The position numbers were made by a program, and so were the translations under genes. A stretch of DNA of 64,000 bases, taken from assembly GCF_030867095.1 (NCBI RefSeq), contig NC_081828.1:54351434-54415433 (forward strand). Reading direction: 5' to 3'. Position 1 is the first letter of the stretch. Each line of letters begins with the position of its first letter. The DNA is from Alligator mississippiensis (lineage: Eukaryota; Chordata; Crocodylia; Alligatoridae). A model generated the notes under the pieces. The model did not search any database, was not told where the DNA came from, and was given only the letters and a program-made list of their open reading frames with translations. Of the stretch, positions 22,120 through 31,619 are shown in pieces.

Positions 22120-22690
22120 GCTGTAGCTAAGTGGCTAAGGCACTCACCTTGGATTGATAGATGACCTGGATTCTAGGCCTCCTTCCCACCCAGAGGGAGC
22201 TTCAGTTTGGGTCTCTCTGATTTCTTAGTGTGGCACTAGAATGATCATGCCATAGGCATGGCATTATCCAAACCCTTATTCAGTGCTTCTTACGAAGCTG
22301 GACTGCTACTCCTTGCCTTTAATATAGTCTTTGGAAAAAATGGATTGAGGGCAAGACAGGAGGCAAGTTTCTTCTGCAGTGGGGGCAAGGGCTCAAGCCC
22401 CCTCTCCCTCTCCAGCCCAGCATGGTTTTTCACTGAGCCATACATCTTCTGCTATCACTTATCTTCCAGACCTTATGGTCTTACTTATCTCTATCTCATG
22501 GCTGCCCTGGGGCCTGGCTTCAAAAGGAGTACTGGAGACAGTCTTGGATAATATCTGACCTGTGGCATGGTGGTTAGTTGGCTATCCTTAAAAGACAGGT
22601 TCAAACCTTCTCTGGGTGAGGGTGTCCTAGAGCCCAGGTCCTCTGCCTTACCAGGTGGGTGCCTTAGCTAGTAGGGGCAAAGATATGATT
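22120..22690. repeat. Inverted pair of tRNA-like SINE heads
   Basis: At 22125 the sequence TAGCTAAGTGGCTAAGGCACTCACC followed by GACCTGGATTC resembles a tRNA-derived head. At 22600-22680, inverted, TAGCTAAGGCACCCACCTGG followed by GAGGACCTGGGCT matches it. A third tRNA-like patch with an intact B-box-like GGTTCAAACCT lies at about 22601. No tRNA cloverleaf can be drawn, so these are repeat relics rather than tRNA genes. Confidence 0.35.
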
Positions 22691-23380
22691 GTGCTCTTCC
22701 CCCACTTCCCACTCACTTTGTATTCACTGCACATTCTCAGTCTACGCATGTGCACCATTTTTATGCGCACAGGCTTTTCTGCCTGCTGTGACCAGGAATA
22801 GAATTCCTACTTGTGCCTAAGCAGCATTTTTAGCACTTATATAACAAGAAATGCCATGTTGATGTTCAAATCTGGACACTTAGATGACCAGAAAGGGAAT
22901 AAAATAGCACCTCTAATTTGTTTTGTTTCATCCTGCCATGGAAGGAGCAAGCCAGCTGGGCATTGGCACTCAAAGAAGGATACTTTCAGGCAGGAGCAGC
23001 TACATCACTTCGTTGTGCTCTTTCAGGGAGTGAAGAAGAATGGGTCCAGATACTGCACTGGAATGGAAGCATCTTGCTTTGGGTGTGCAGCCTGGTGTGG
23101 AAAACACTCCCAGGTACTTGTAGGAGAGATTAGCCATATGAAGCTCTTTGCCTGCACCTTGCTAAGCTTTGCGACAACCATGGAGTCATATGTTTTTTGA
23201 TTTCTTGGTGGGTGGCAGACCCTAGTGTACTTGGTGTACTCTTAACAGATCACTTTTGCATGTTAAGATGATAGGAAGTTCTGTACACTTGACCATTGAG
23301 ACTGAGTGCAATGTCCCATTCTGTAGAATTCAGCTTGTTTTACAACATTTATTTTCAAAATGCAAAGTTTTCGTGAATTC

Positions 23381-23529
23381 GATCAAGTGTAGTATCTGTT
23401 CTTATCAGTTTAATCGCTGATACGTCCTCGATGTGAGGACCGACGCATTAAACGCATTTTTGGTGCCGGGAGCGGGCCTCAGAGCTTGCTCCAGCCCCTC
23501 CACGAATCGGCCCGGTATTGCAGTGCCTC
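23381..23529 (+). ncRNA. U2 snRNA-derived sequence (SINEU-like or retropseudogene)
   Basis: From GATCAAGTGTAGTATCTG to GGTATTGCAGTGCCTC the sequence follows vertebrate U2 snRNA for about 150 bases. It includes the branch-site recognition stretch GTGTAGTATC, TTCTTATCAGTTTAAT, CTGATACGTCCTC, the Sm-site word ATTTTTGG, GAGCTTGCTCC and CCTCCACGAATCGGCCCGGTATTGCAG. The U2 5' end is missing or reduced to TCGTGAATTC, and the final stem is replaced by (TTTC)n. Many substitutions are CpG-creating, which is unusual for a decayed pseudogene. SINEs with U1- or U2-derived heads (SINEU) are known from crocodilians, and this matches that pattern; a plain U2 retropseudogene is the alternative. A functional U2 gene is excluded by the missing 5' end. 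Confidence 0.8.
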
Positions 23530-23533
23530 TTTT

Positions 23534-23597
<64 letters not shown>

Positions 23598-23600
23598 TTT
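23528..23600. repeat. (TTTC)n microsatellite
   Basis: About seventeen uninterrupted TTTC units directly follow the U2-derived sequence and look like its 3' tail. The phenylalanine-, leucine- and serine-rich (plus) and lysine-rich (minus) open frames here are artefacts of the repeat. Confidence 0.95.
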
Positions 23601-24814
23601 CCTGGCCACAGCTAAGCTTTTGGCCAGAAGGCTCATTTTTACAGGTGTTTTTATTTCAAGCCAGTGCGTCTCAAGGTCTCTCTGATATTGTTGGATTGTG
23701 TATGCGGTTGAATGTACTTTTAGATCATAGCCTAAACATGAAATGAAGATTAATTGTAGTGGCAGGGTAATTTAATTACAGGCCTAGCCACTTTCAGTTT
23801 TGTGTTGGTTTTGAACAGTTTTGGAGTATTATATTTACCAAATACTGTCAGTGACAAACATATAGTTTCTAAGAAACTTGTGTTTCCTTTCACGCATAAA
23901 AATGCTGGATATGACAGTGTGCTTAATTGGAACAGTAATGTTTTGTTTCAGGTGCAGCTCTGTCCATTTGTGCCCATTAACCCCCTCTGTGGTGCCTTTA
24001 AAAACATCTGGAAAGATAAGTCTGAATTTTTATCTTGCCAGCCTCTGCCTTTGAGGGGTGGATTAACATTTAAATGGTGTTTGAAGTCATCCAACTTTAG
24101 GAACACGCAGAGCTTCATTTCTCCTGAGCGCAGGCTCCTTCTGAGCCCATCCTTATCCTTTGATAGACTCTTCCAGGCAGTTCCAAGATTTCCTTTCATC
24201 TTCTACCCACTCTAAAGTCCTGAATTTTCTTGTCGAGTGCAGCTTCCTAGCCCACCCAGCAGGCCAGGGCTTGGCACAGTAAACCATGCACTGCTTCGCC
24301 GCATGCTGTTTTGTCCCTGGCTTATTACTTACTGCATCTGGGTCACTTCTGAGTGAGCCAGAATCATTGGTATCAGATTCCTGCAGTCTGTCTCCGCTGC
24401 TCAGTTGAAGGCAGAAGCTGGAGGGTGTAGTTTTGATGATGATTTGGCAAAGCTGACAAAATAGTTCCCGTGGAGCTGACAGGCAGTATCCCAATGGAAA
24501 CCAGGCTGGATTCCAGCCTATAGTGAGAGAAATACTTTCCCGACTTCTCCTCCAAATAGGCATGTTGAGAATGGAAAAGAAAGGAATAGGAGGGATTGGG
24601 GCTCTTTCATTGATTTTCTTTTTAAATTGAAAAGTTTTAGTCTGAAAAGTTTTAATCTGAAAAGTGATGTTAAAAAAGATAACCAGAAGGATTGGAGCTC
24701 TGGTTGGTGCCCTCGGGATGCTTTCTTATCCTCTGAAAATAAACTGCTTCTGTGGGACTGAAGTTGAGTTCTTTCCACCAGATTTTCAAGTTGGGTGTGT
24801 GATGGCAGGCACTC

Positions 24815-25158
24815 AGGGTGTCTTTACATATGCTGCGGGATGGAGGTGGGGGCACTTTAATTAGATTGACTCCAAGAACTGCTCTCATTAAAGCAGTCTT
24901 TAGCGTTATGTATGTTCAGCGTCCTGCACTTCAAAATGATGGTGGTGGCGGGAGCACTTTAACTAAAGCTCGTCCGATGAGCTTTAATTAAAGCACCACT
25001 GCTGCCATTTTGAAGTGCAGGGACAGTGAATACACGTGATGTGGAGGCTGTTGGAGCATGATAATTACCTCGTTCTAGCAGACTCCATTGAGTCTGCTCC
25101 TGTGTGTGCTAATTAGCACGTGTTGGAGCAGATGTCTGGCATGTGTGTAGGTGTCCCT
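24815..25158. mobile_element. Family C foldback MITE, copy 2
   Basis: The left end AGGGTGTCTTTACATATGC pairs with the inverted right end AGGGACACCTACACACATGC. The centre (24922-25021) is a nearly perfect 100-bp palindrome, from CCTGCACTTCAAAATG on the left to CATTTTGAAGTGCAGG on the right, with CTTTAACTAAAGCTC and GAGCTTTAATTAAAG at its heart. At 344 bp it is non-coding. It is the best-preserved of three copies. Confidence 0.75.
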
Positions 25159-27069
25159 AAATCCATATTTGGGGGATCTAAACAGATACAAATGTTCAGA
25201 GGTAGTGGGCTCCTTTATTTTGAAGTCAGTAGAAGCTGGGATTGCTCAGAACATCTACAGATTTGATTGCAGAGCAAGGTGCCTAAATCTAGATTTATGT
25301 GCCCAACTTTAGGTATCCAGGTTTGAAAATTTGGCCATTTTATTTATATATTACATTAACTTGTCTATGTAAGGAAGAGTCTGTTATATTTTCCCACTGC
25401 TGCCAATTGAATCCATTGTGAACCCTAACTTCGTGGTGTAACCCTAGGTTACATCAGCTGCCAGTAGTAGTTTAGATACCATGTCATGTAAACATGTTCA
25501 GAGAATGTCTAATTGGTCTACTGATGATCAGCCTATGCTAGATCTCCAAACGTAGCTATTATGGTTGGTAGAGCTTAACCACTGTTTTCAATAGAGGGAA
25601 ACATTTGCAATATTTTCCTCATTCAAAAAGTCTAAGATTATGTAGCATTTGAAATGAGAAGCAAAGTTGGCAACCTTGTTGCCAGCATGGTAACCAAGCC
25701 GCAGCTTCATGGCATGGTATCAGCATGGTCAGATTCTGCAGAATCCTGACTAATCAGGGTTGGCAGGGATTGGAGAAGTGACTCATAGTCTAATTAATAT
25801 TTTGGGCTAGGGGCCTTGCATGGCCATATACGATAGGGAGCTAAGCAGGAAGTCCCCCTCCATGTATTACAGTGTTAGGGCTGTGATGCTCAATATCACA
25901 CAATCACTGCAGTCCCTGTGCTGTGAGCACAGAAACTGCTCTTTCCTGTCTCTTCCTCTTCCTGCAGTTCGAAGAGCTAACCATGAAAAAAGAGGCAAGG
26001 AGGCCTTGCAGTAGAAAATGAATATCTTGCCACCACCTAGAATGTTCACTTCATACATTTCCTTAAGTTGTCCTTATTTATTCTTGCAGCAATGGTTCCT
26101 GTAAAGAATCAAGTTAAAGGTCAGATTGGTAGTGTGACTTCAGAGAATTAATTCTGGCATACTTTAAACCCAGCTCTGTGCCATACCATGCAAGATGATA
26201 GTAACTATGCAAGACCATAGTAACACCTTGCTTCATACTTGAACTCCACTTGGAATCTTTCTTAAGTGGTCTATAGTTTAATCTACCAACAGTATCTTTT
26301 GCGTGTGGTATGAGGTTCTTGCCTGCCTATAGTGTTTTTGTCAAGTGGTCTTAAGTAGTAATAGTTGTGTAGTTGTTAACATAATCTAATTGTATCCTGT
26401 TTTTTTCTTAAGACGAGATAAACTGAAGAAAAAAATTAATTCACTCAGAAAGGAAATTACCATTTTCTTTCAGAATGTTATAAGATCTAGGTCACTGTTC
26501 AGTTTAAGAAATGTTGGCAAACAGTGCAGTTATGTGTCATCGGAAAGCCTAAGAGAAACTTCATATGAGCTGAATTGAGACACTGTAAAGGGAAAAGCCC
26601 TGGAGAAACTATTAGTTTACAGTTTGGTTATGAGGTCTTCATTTTACAAATAGATTGTAATACTGTGAGTATGTAAAATGCCTTTGGCTTGAAAATGTGG
26701 CCTTTGAAAAGTTAATTAAAGATAAGAGTGACAACCTGTAAATTACAGGTTTTAAACTTGACTTTTATTATTAGTTATTTAGAAATCTGTCAAATATCAA
26801 ACAAGAAGGAAACTTTCTAATAATCTGCAAATGAGAGGGAAGATATAAGTAATCTGCATATATCAATCAGCAAATATTACAGAATAGCTTGTTACAGTCA
26901 TCAGAACAGTAGTGTAGTTTGTAAATCACTAACTTAACTCAAGCTCTACTTCTAACTCAGAACATTAGAAGGTTTCAATTGGATGCAAAATATTACATCT
27001 GTCAGGGATCAGTTAAAGACAATGGACAACGTTTCTTTTGGTTTAAGTAGGCAGAATCTGACCTACGGG
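25159..27069. other. Intronic stretch, nothing recognised
   Basis: About 1.9 kb of AT-rich DNA without recognisable repeats or exons. Short open frames such as 25820-26014 and 26390-26578 lack any domain. Confidence 0.4.
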
Positions 27070-27259
27070 CTAGGGACAGAAGTTAAACATAAACCAGATT
27101 AAGTGATCCAGAACTGGTTTAAAACTGTAACAGAACAGAAGTTCAGTGTGCACAAACTGCTTTCAAAATTGCCAAAACCGGTTTAAGATAAGTCTGGTTG
27201 GATGTAGTATCAGGTTTAACTGATTTAGGTTAAAGCAATTTATGGAACTTCTGTCCCAG
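27070..27259. mobile_element. Family A TIR element, minimal copy (190 bp)
   Basis: The left end is CTAGGGACAGAAGTT and the right end, inverted, is CTGGGACAGAAGTT, giving a nearly perfect inverted repeat of about 14 bases. Between them run the AAACCAG and AACTGGTTTAAAAC words found in the other family A copies. It has no GC-rich insert, so it shows the bare terminal unit of the family. Confidence 0.7.
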
Positions 27260-28914
27260 ATCATTGTGTCTACCCTTTGGATAGACACCAAGTTACTATT
27301 GTGGGTTTACATAACACTTTTTGTAAAACTCAGAAACTTCACAGAAATAGATAAATGGTCCTAATCCATATAATATCATGTTGTGAAGTCATTGTTCAGT
27401 TTTTACTTATTCTCAGGCAGACTCAACTTGAAGTCTGTGAGAGCATTGCCCAAGTAATGGTAAGAAAAATATTCAATAAGACACAGGAGTAACTGGACAG
27501 TTTTATGCTTTGAGTAGTAGCAGTACCCTCCTACGTTGTGCACGTTGTGTGCCACCACTGCTGCTGTGTCCTCACCACTGCTTGACTTGGAGCCACTGCA
27601 CAAAAGAGCAGGATGCCAGGGAGGAGGGAGTGCTGATGGGAGGGTGAGACGCCTGCCTAGCTCCATTCTGATACACCCCCCCAGCCCCCCAAGGCAGTGC
27701 TCAGGGCTTGTAACCCATTGTTATGCTGCTATAGTAAGAAATGGATTTGGACCATGAAAATCAAAAGCAATACTGAGAAAAATCATTTTACCTGTGGTCC
27801 AAATGAATCCATAACTGGGGATGGAGCATGGCTGCTATTTGGCACAGAACAACATAATAAAACTAACAATTTGGAAGAAAAGTAAAGGAATATGTTCAAG
27901 AAATAATGATCTGGCATTGTTATAATCTCTTTCATTCAAATGGTTTCCACAGCACAACCATATATTTTCATGGGACAGACTATGAAAAATAGTGTCATGG
28001 GATGCAAATGTTTTATAAGCATATAATTGGGTTGGTTTCATAATTTGTCAGTGTCATGTGGGATAGAATAAGTTTCAGGAAAGGGGGAGAGAGGAGAAAG
28101 AAGTACTTCTGGGACCTCTGTTTAAAAAAGAAATGTAGTTCTTTGAAATGGCTCAAGTATTAAAAATGTTAGAATAAATTCTGTTGGAGATGGTTTTGTT
28201 GTCAAAGGTGCATGATTGCACTATTTATTCATGACTGTATTTTATCAAAATGAGTACCTCCACATATATGGCATACAACCTCAGCTGTTTAACAATGCAC
28301 AGCAACACATTGAAACAATTTAGGACAGGAAGTGAATTAATTGTAGCCACTCTGGGAGAAGCCCTGGGTTTCATGACAGACAGTTCTGTGAAAATATTTG
28401 TTCACTGAACAGCAGCAGTCATTAAAACAACTCAAACGTTAGGCTGTATGAGGGTGAATGGGGGAAAAACACTTTAAAATATTGTAATGCTGTTATACAT
28501 TGATGAGAAGCAGTCAGTTTGGGTTTAGTTCCAATTAGTGCATCTGGAGAAAAAAAAGAAAAAATATAGAAGAGGTATAGAGTTGAGAAATGAAAATGAT
28601 TACAGGCATGATAAACATTTCTAAAAGAGGAGATGCTGAAAATATTATGACTGTCTAATTTAGGATCTTACGCTGTTAAGACTTGCGCACATGTTTAAGT
28701 AGAAGCCTATACGTGTAAATATATGCAAGATTGGGGTCTTATAGTGGAACTGAGTAAGAGAATGTGGGAAAAGAATATAAACTAATAAATTAGGTAGGGA
28801 ACCTAATTGGGTGCTGCCATTCTTCTTATTTCAAGAGGATTTTCAATTGTATTCAAAGGCGACATATTTAAAACTGAAAACGCTGACATTTTCCACATCT
28901 CATATAATTAACCT
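27260..28914. other. Intronic stretch, nothing recognised
   Basis: AT-rich DNA with a short GC-richer patch at about 27535-27720. Open frames of 62-87 codons are present without domains. No repeat ends were found. Confidence 0.4.
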
Positions 28915-29235
28915 GAAGGACTCATTGTCAGAAGATGTAACTGGGTCCAACAGTTTAGAAGGATTCAAAAAGGATTAAACAATTACATAAGTAATTACCT
29001 GAGAACAACCATGATTATATCAGATAAGATTAAAAATATAAGAGGGGTAAATGCTTGAACTTCATGGTGTAAAACAACCACTAACATCCTAGGATAAGGA
29101 ACAATTTTCCTCTATATGCTAGTTATTCCATAGTGTCTTTTATTGGAATTGTTTTACCTTCTTCTGAAACATTGGGTTCTGGTCATCGTCAGAAGCAGGA
29201 TGGCTCTTTGGGTCTGAAATGACAATTACTCTGCG
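28915..29235 (+). mobile_element. CR1/L3-type LINE 3' end (sense)
   Basis: The sequence runs GACTCATTGTCAGAAGATGT, then GGATTCAAAAAGGATTA, then CAACCACTAACATCCTAGGA, GTTATTCCATAGTGTC and TCTGGTCATCGTCAGAAGCAGGATGG in the order of the C-terminal codons and 3' untranslated part of L3-type CR1 elements. The same 3' part appears inverted at 35109-35230. It is strongly truncated at the 5' side and non-coding. Confidence 0.6.
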
Positions 29236-29499
29236 CCTGGTCCATAATGTTCTGTTCCCATTTTCAGGAAACAGAACTTTATGTTTAGCTAAGCAGACTG
29301 TAATTCCTTACATCAGGATTTGGAGTGGACACCAGGACTGACAACCCTGCAGTCATGAAAAGGACCAAGAGAACTTTATTGATCAGAAAATGTCAGGCTC
29401 TTGTAAAACAATTTCAGTCTTGTGAGCACCTGCACCCCCATGTTTGGTCAATGAGATTTCTGGATGTTTAGCTTCTCAGAAACCACGTCCTGTATTCTT

Positions 29500-30060
29500 T
29501 TCATCCTGAGCCTGAATCTCAGGTTGTTTTGTGAAGGGGTTTCATGAATCCAAGAATCCTGTGGGTTGCCATTTGCTTTACCCTATCCAGTTTTTTTTAT
29601 AAAAGGCATTGTGTATAGAAAAGAGGCAGCTAGAATTGAACACAGCACTCCACATGTGGCCTCATCAGGCCCTTCTGCAGTGAAAGAAAAATATCCTTTG
29701 ACTTCTGTTCAATACTCGCTATTTATACATTTCAAAATTGTGTTTGCTTTTTTGTTGCTCCTTCTAAGCACTGTGCTGAAAGATTTAATGTTCCGCCTAC
29801 TCTAACCCCTCAAATCCTTCCCCTGATCTGTGTGCAGTAGTGCATAACCTTTTGAGGGTAATACTTTTGACAGATTTTCCTGCTAGTTCCTTATATTTCT
29901 CTACATTTAATTGCATTAAGCCATCTGTTGTCCATTCCCCTACCCATCAGAATGTGGTAAGTCGTTTGACTTTGACACATTTTGCAAACAAATTAAATTG
30001 GCAAACTTGGTATTTTCCACCTGGGAATCAAATATATGAAGATTTCTGCCACTTTGCATT
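29500..30060 (-). mobile_element. CR1/L3-type LINE fragment (antisense)
   Basis: On the minus strand MRPHVECCVQF followed by KLDRVKQMATHRI (about 29660-29570) matches the VRPHLEYCVQFW...LERVQRRATRMI block of CR1/L3 ORF2. Upstream on that strand, KANTILKCIN (about 29745) matches the preceding KANTILGCI segment. Several stops and frameshifts break it. It is immediately downstream of, and opposite in orientation to, the 28915 fragment, so it is a separate insertion. Confidence 0.55.
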
Positions 30061-30444
30061 GTAGCACTGACTTGTGATCACCCCTTTTCTTTATCAAATG
30101 GTATAGCTGCTGCCTGGCAGGGTTTTTTGGAGGGGGGATTTTGATTTATCAAGTCAGGCCCTAATTTTGCACTGATTTTGTGCAGGTGGTCTCTGGCAAC
30201 ATCATGGAGCTCATTGCACTGAGGCAAAAATAAGATTTGAGTTGTAATTCCATTCCCATTCTTCCTGTATTTTATATCTCCCGTCACTGTAAAAAAATAA
30301 TGAAAGAAATATTACTGATATTCACTACGAAGAAATTTTTCTGTTGCATATTTGATTATGTTGGATACATTAATTTATTGACTAATTCCTTAGTATACAA
30401 ATTTATAGAAAGCATGACTACAAAAGGCCTGAAATCAAACTAGA

Positions 30445-30640
30445 CGAGATCATGATGTAGTGGTTAGATGAGAACTCTGGAAATCCATCAATGCAAATTC
30501 TGTTTCTGATGGGTACTGAATTATGTGTTCTTGTGCAAATTAATTGTTCTCTCTCTCAGTTTTAGGTTCCTTGTCTGTGATGCTTTTACCCATACTTATT
30601 AACAACTTTGAAATCTTTGGATGAAAGTATTTTAATATTA
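30445..30640 (+). mobile_element. MIR SINE (sense)
   Basis: The head GATGTAGTGGTTAGATGAGAAC is a clear tRNA-derived MIR start. CTCTGG, ATTCTGTTTCTGATGGG, TGTGTTCTTGTGCAAATTAATT and CTCTCTCAGTTTTAGGTTCC follow in MIR order. The copy is diverged, with the usual loss of the 3' LINE-like tail. Confidence 0.65.
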
Positions 30641-30789
30641 TCATGGCATAGTATATGCTAGTGAGAGAAAGAAGACTAATATGGAGTATAGTTTACATGA
30701 AAACAGTTCTGTACTGGAGCAGACTTCTCTTGCTTGATGCTATTAAATCTTTATTATGAGTCCATGCAGATTGTGCAGTAACCATATAG

Positions 30790-31310
30790 ATAAAGGTAAG
30801 CAGAGGTAGTTAGCCATGTTAGTGTGTAGTCAGACTAGTGATGAAGTTAGTCGGCAGTCCTGACTTCCGTGCGGGACCAGTCTTACAGGTGGGCAACATG
30901 GGTGACTGCCCAGGGCACCGTGGTCAGGGAGGCACCACTCACACAGACTTGTGACCAGCCTGCACTCACAGCAGTGCTCTCCCCCTGCCCTGCCCCAGCT
31001 GATCCCTGCTCCAGGCAGGAGGAACAGTGCCCAGGACAACCCTCCCCTCACCTCCAGCCACTGCTCAAGAGGAGTTGGACCAAACACATGCAGGCAGTGG
31101 TGCCTGCTCCAGTCAACTGCCTTGCTCTTGCACAGCAGCAGTGATGTTTGCCTACTGGGAAGTGAGTTTCCTGATCCAGCCCAGCAGCTCTCCCCGAGGC
31201 TTTATTTCTAAAACTTTTGCTAATACTACTACATACTTAAACTCAGAGAAAGTGTGCCAAAATACAAGTGTGCCCAGGGTGCCATGTCCCCTAAGCCTTT
31301 ACTTCCATGT
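30790..31310. repeat. Unclassified GC-rich repeat
   Basis: An abrupt GC-rich block starts with GGTAGTTAGCCATGTTAGTGTG and contains GGTGGGCAACATGGGTGACT and GCCCAGGGCACCGTGG; a similar GTGCCCAGGGTGCCATG word recurs near 31270 in the same orientation. Three overlapping plus-strand frames and one minus frame are open but none has a domain. It looks like a dispersed repeat, class unknown. Confidence 0.35.
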
Positions 31311-31499
31311 AAATAAAGACACTCAAAAGCTTGCATGCAGGCATAGATTTGGATGTTAAAACCCGTCTTGTTTAGAGTGAGGACATTGGCCAAGATGCTG
31401 AGGTTTATCCCCTCAGTTTTTAAAGCATCCCTTTGGACCTTTAATATATACCTAAGCCTACCAGAGGCAAGGAAAGACATAGCTAAACAAAGGACAGCA

Positions 31500-31615
31500 T
31501 TTCCCTGGAATAGGGCTGCTGTGTCAGCATAGGATGTGTATTCATGTGCTGGCATGGATCTTGAACCCACAAACTATGGGTCAGAGCTAAAAATGTTACC
31601 CACTGAACCACAATG
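31500..31615 (-). mobile_element. tRNA-derived SINE relic
   Basis: On the minus strand CATTGTGGTTCAGTGGGTAAC and then GTGGGTTCAAGATCC are placed like tRNA A and B boxes, about 30 bases apart. A cloverleaf cannot be completed, so this is a SINE head relic rather than a tRNA gene. Confidence 0.4.
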
Positions 31616-31619
31616 ACAC

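Noticed and set aside
22568..22620. Possible tRNA gene (B-box-like GGTTCAAACCT)
   Set aside because: No acceptor or anticodon stem can be formed; it reads as a SINE relic.
23605..23635. GCTAAGCTTTTGGCCAGAAGG after the TTTC array, resembling the U2 5' end words CTTTTGGC and GCTAAG
   Set aside because: The words are in the wrong order and only a few bases each match, so a second U2 piece is not supported.
23433..23746. Open frames rich in F/L/S (plus) and K/E/R (minus)
   Set aside because: Translations of the (TTTC)n microsatellite and the U2-derived segment.
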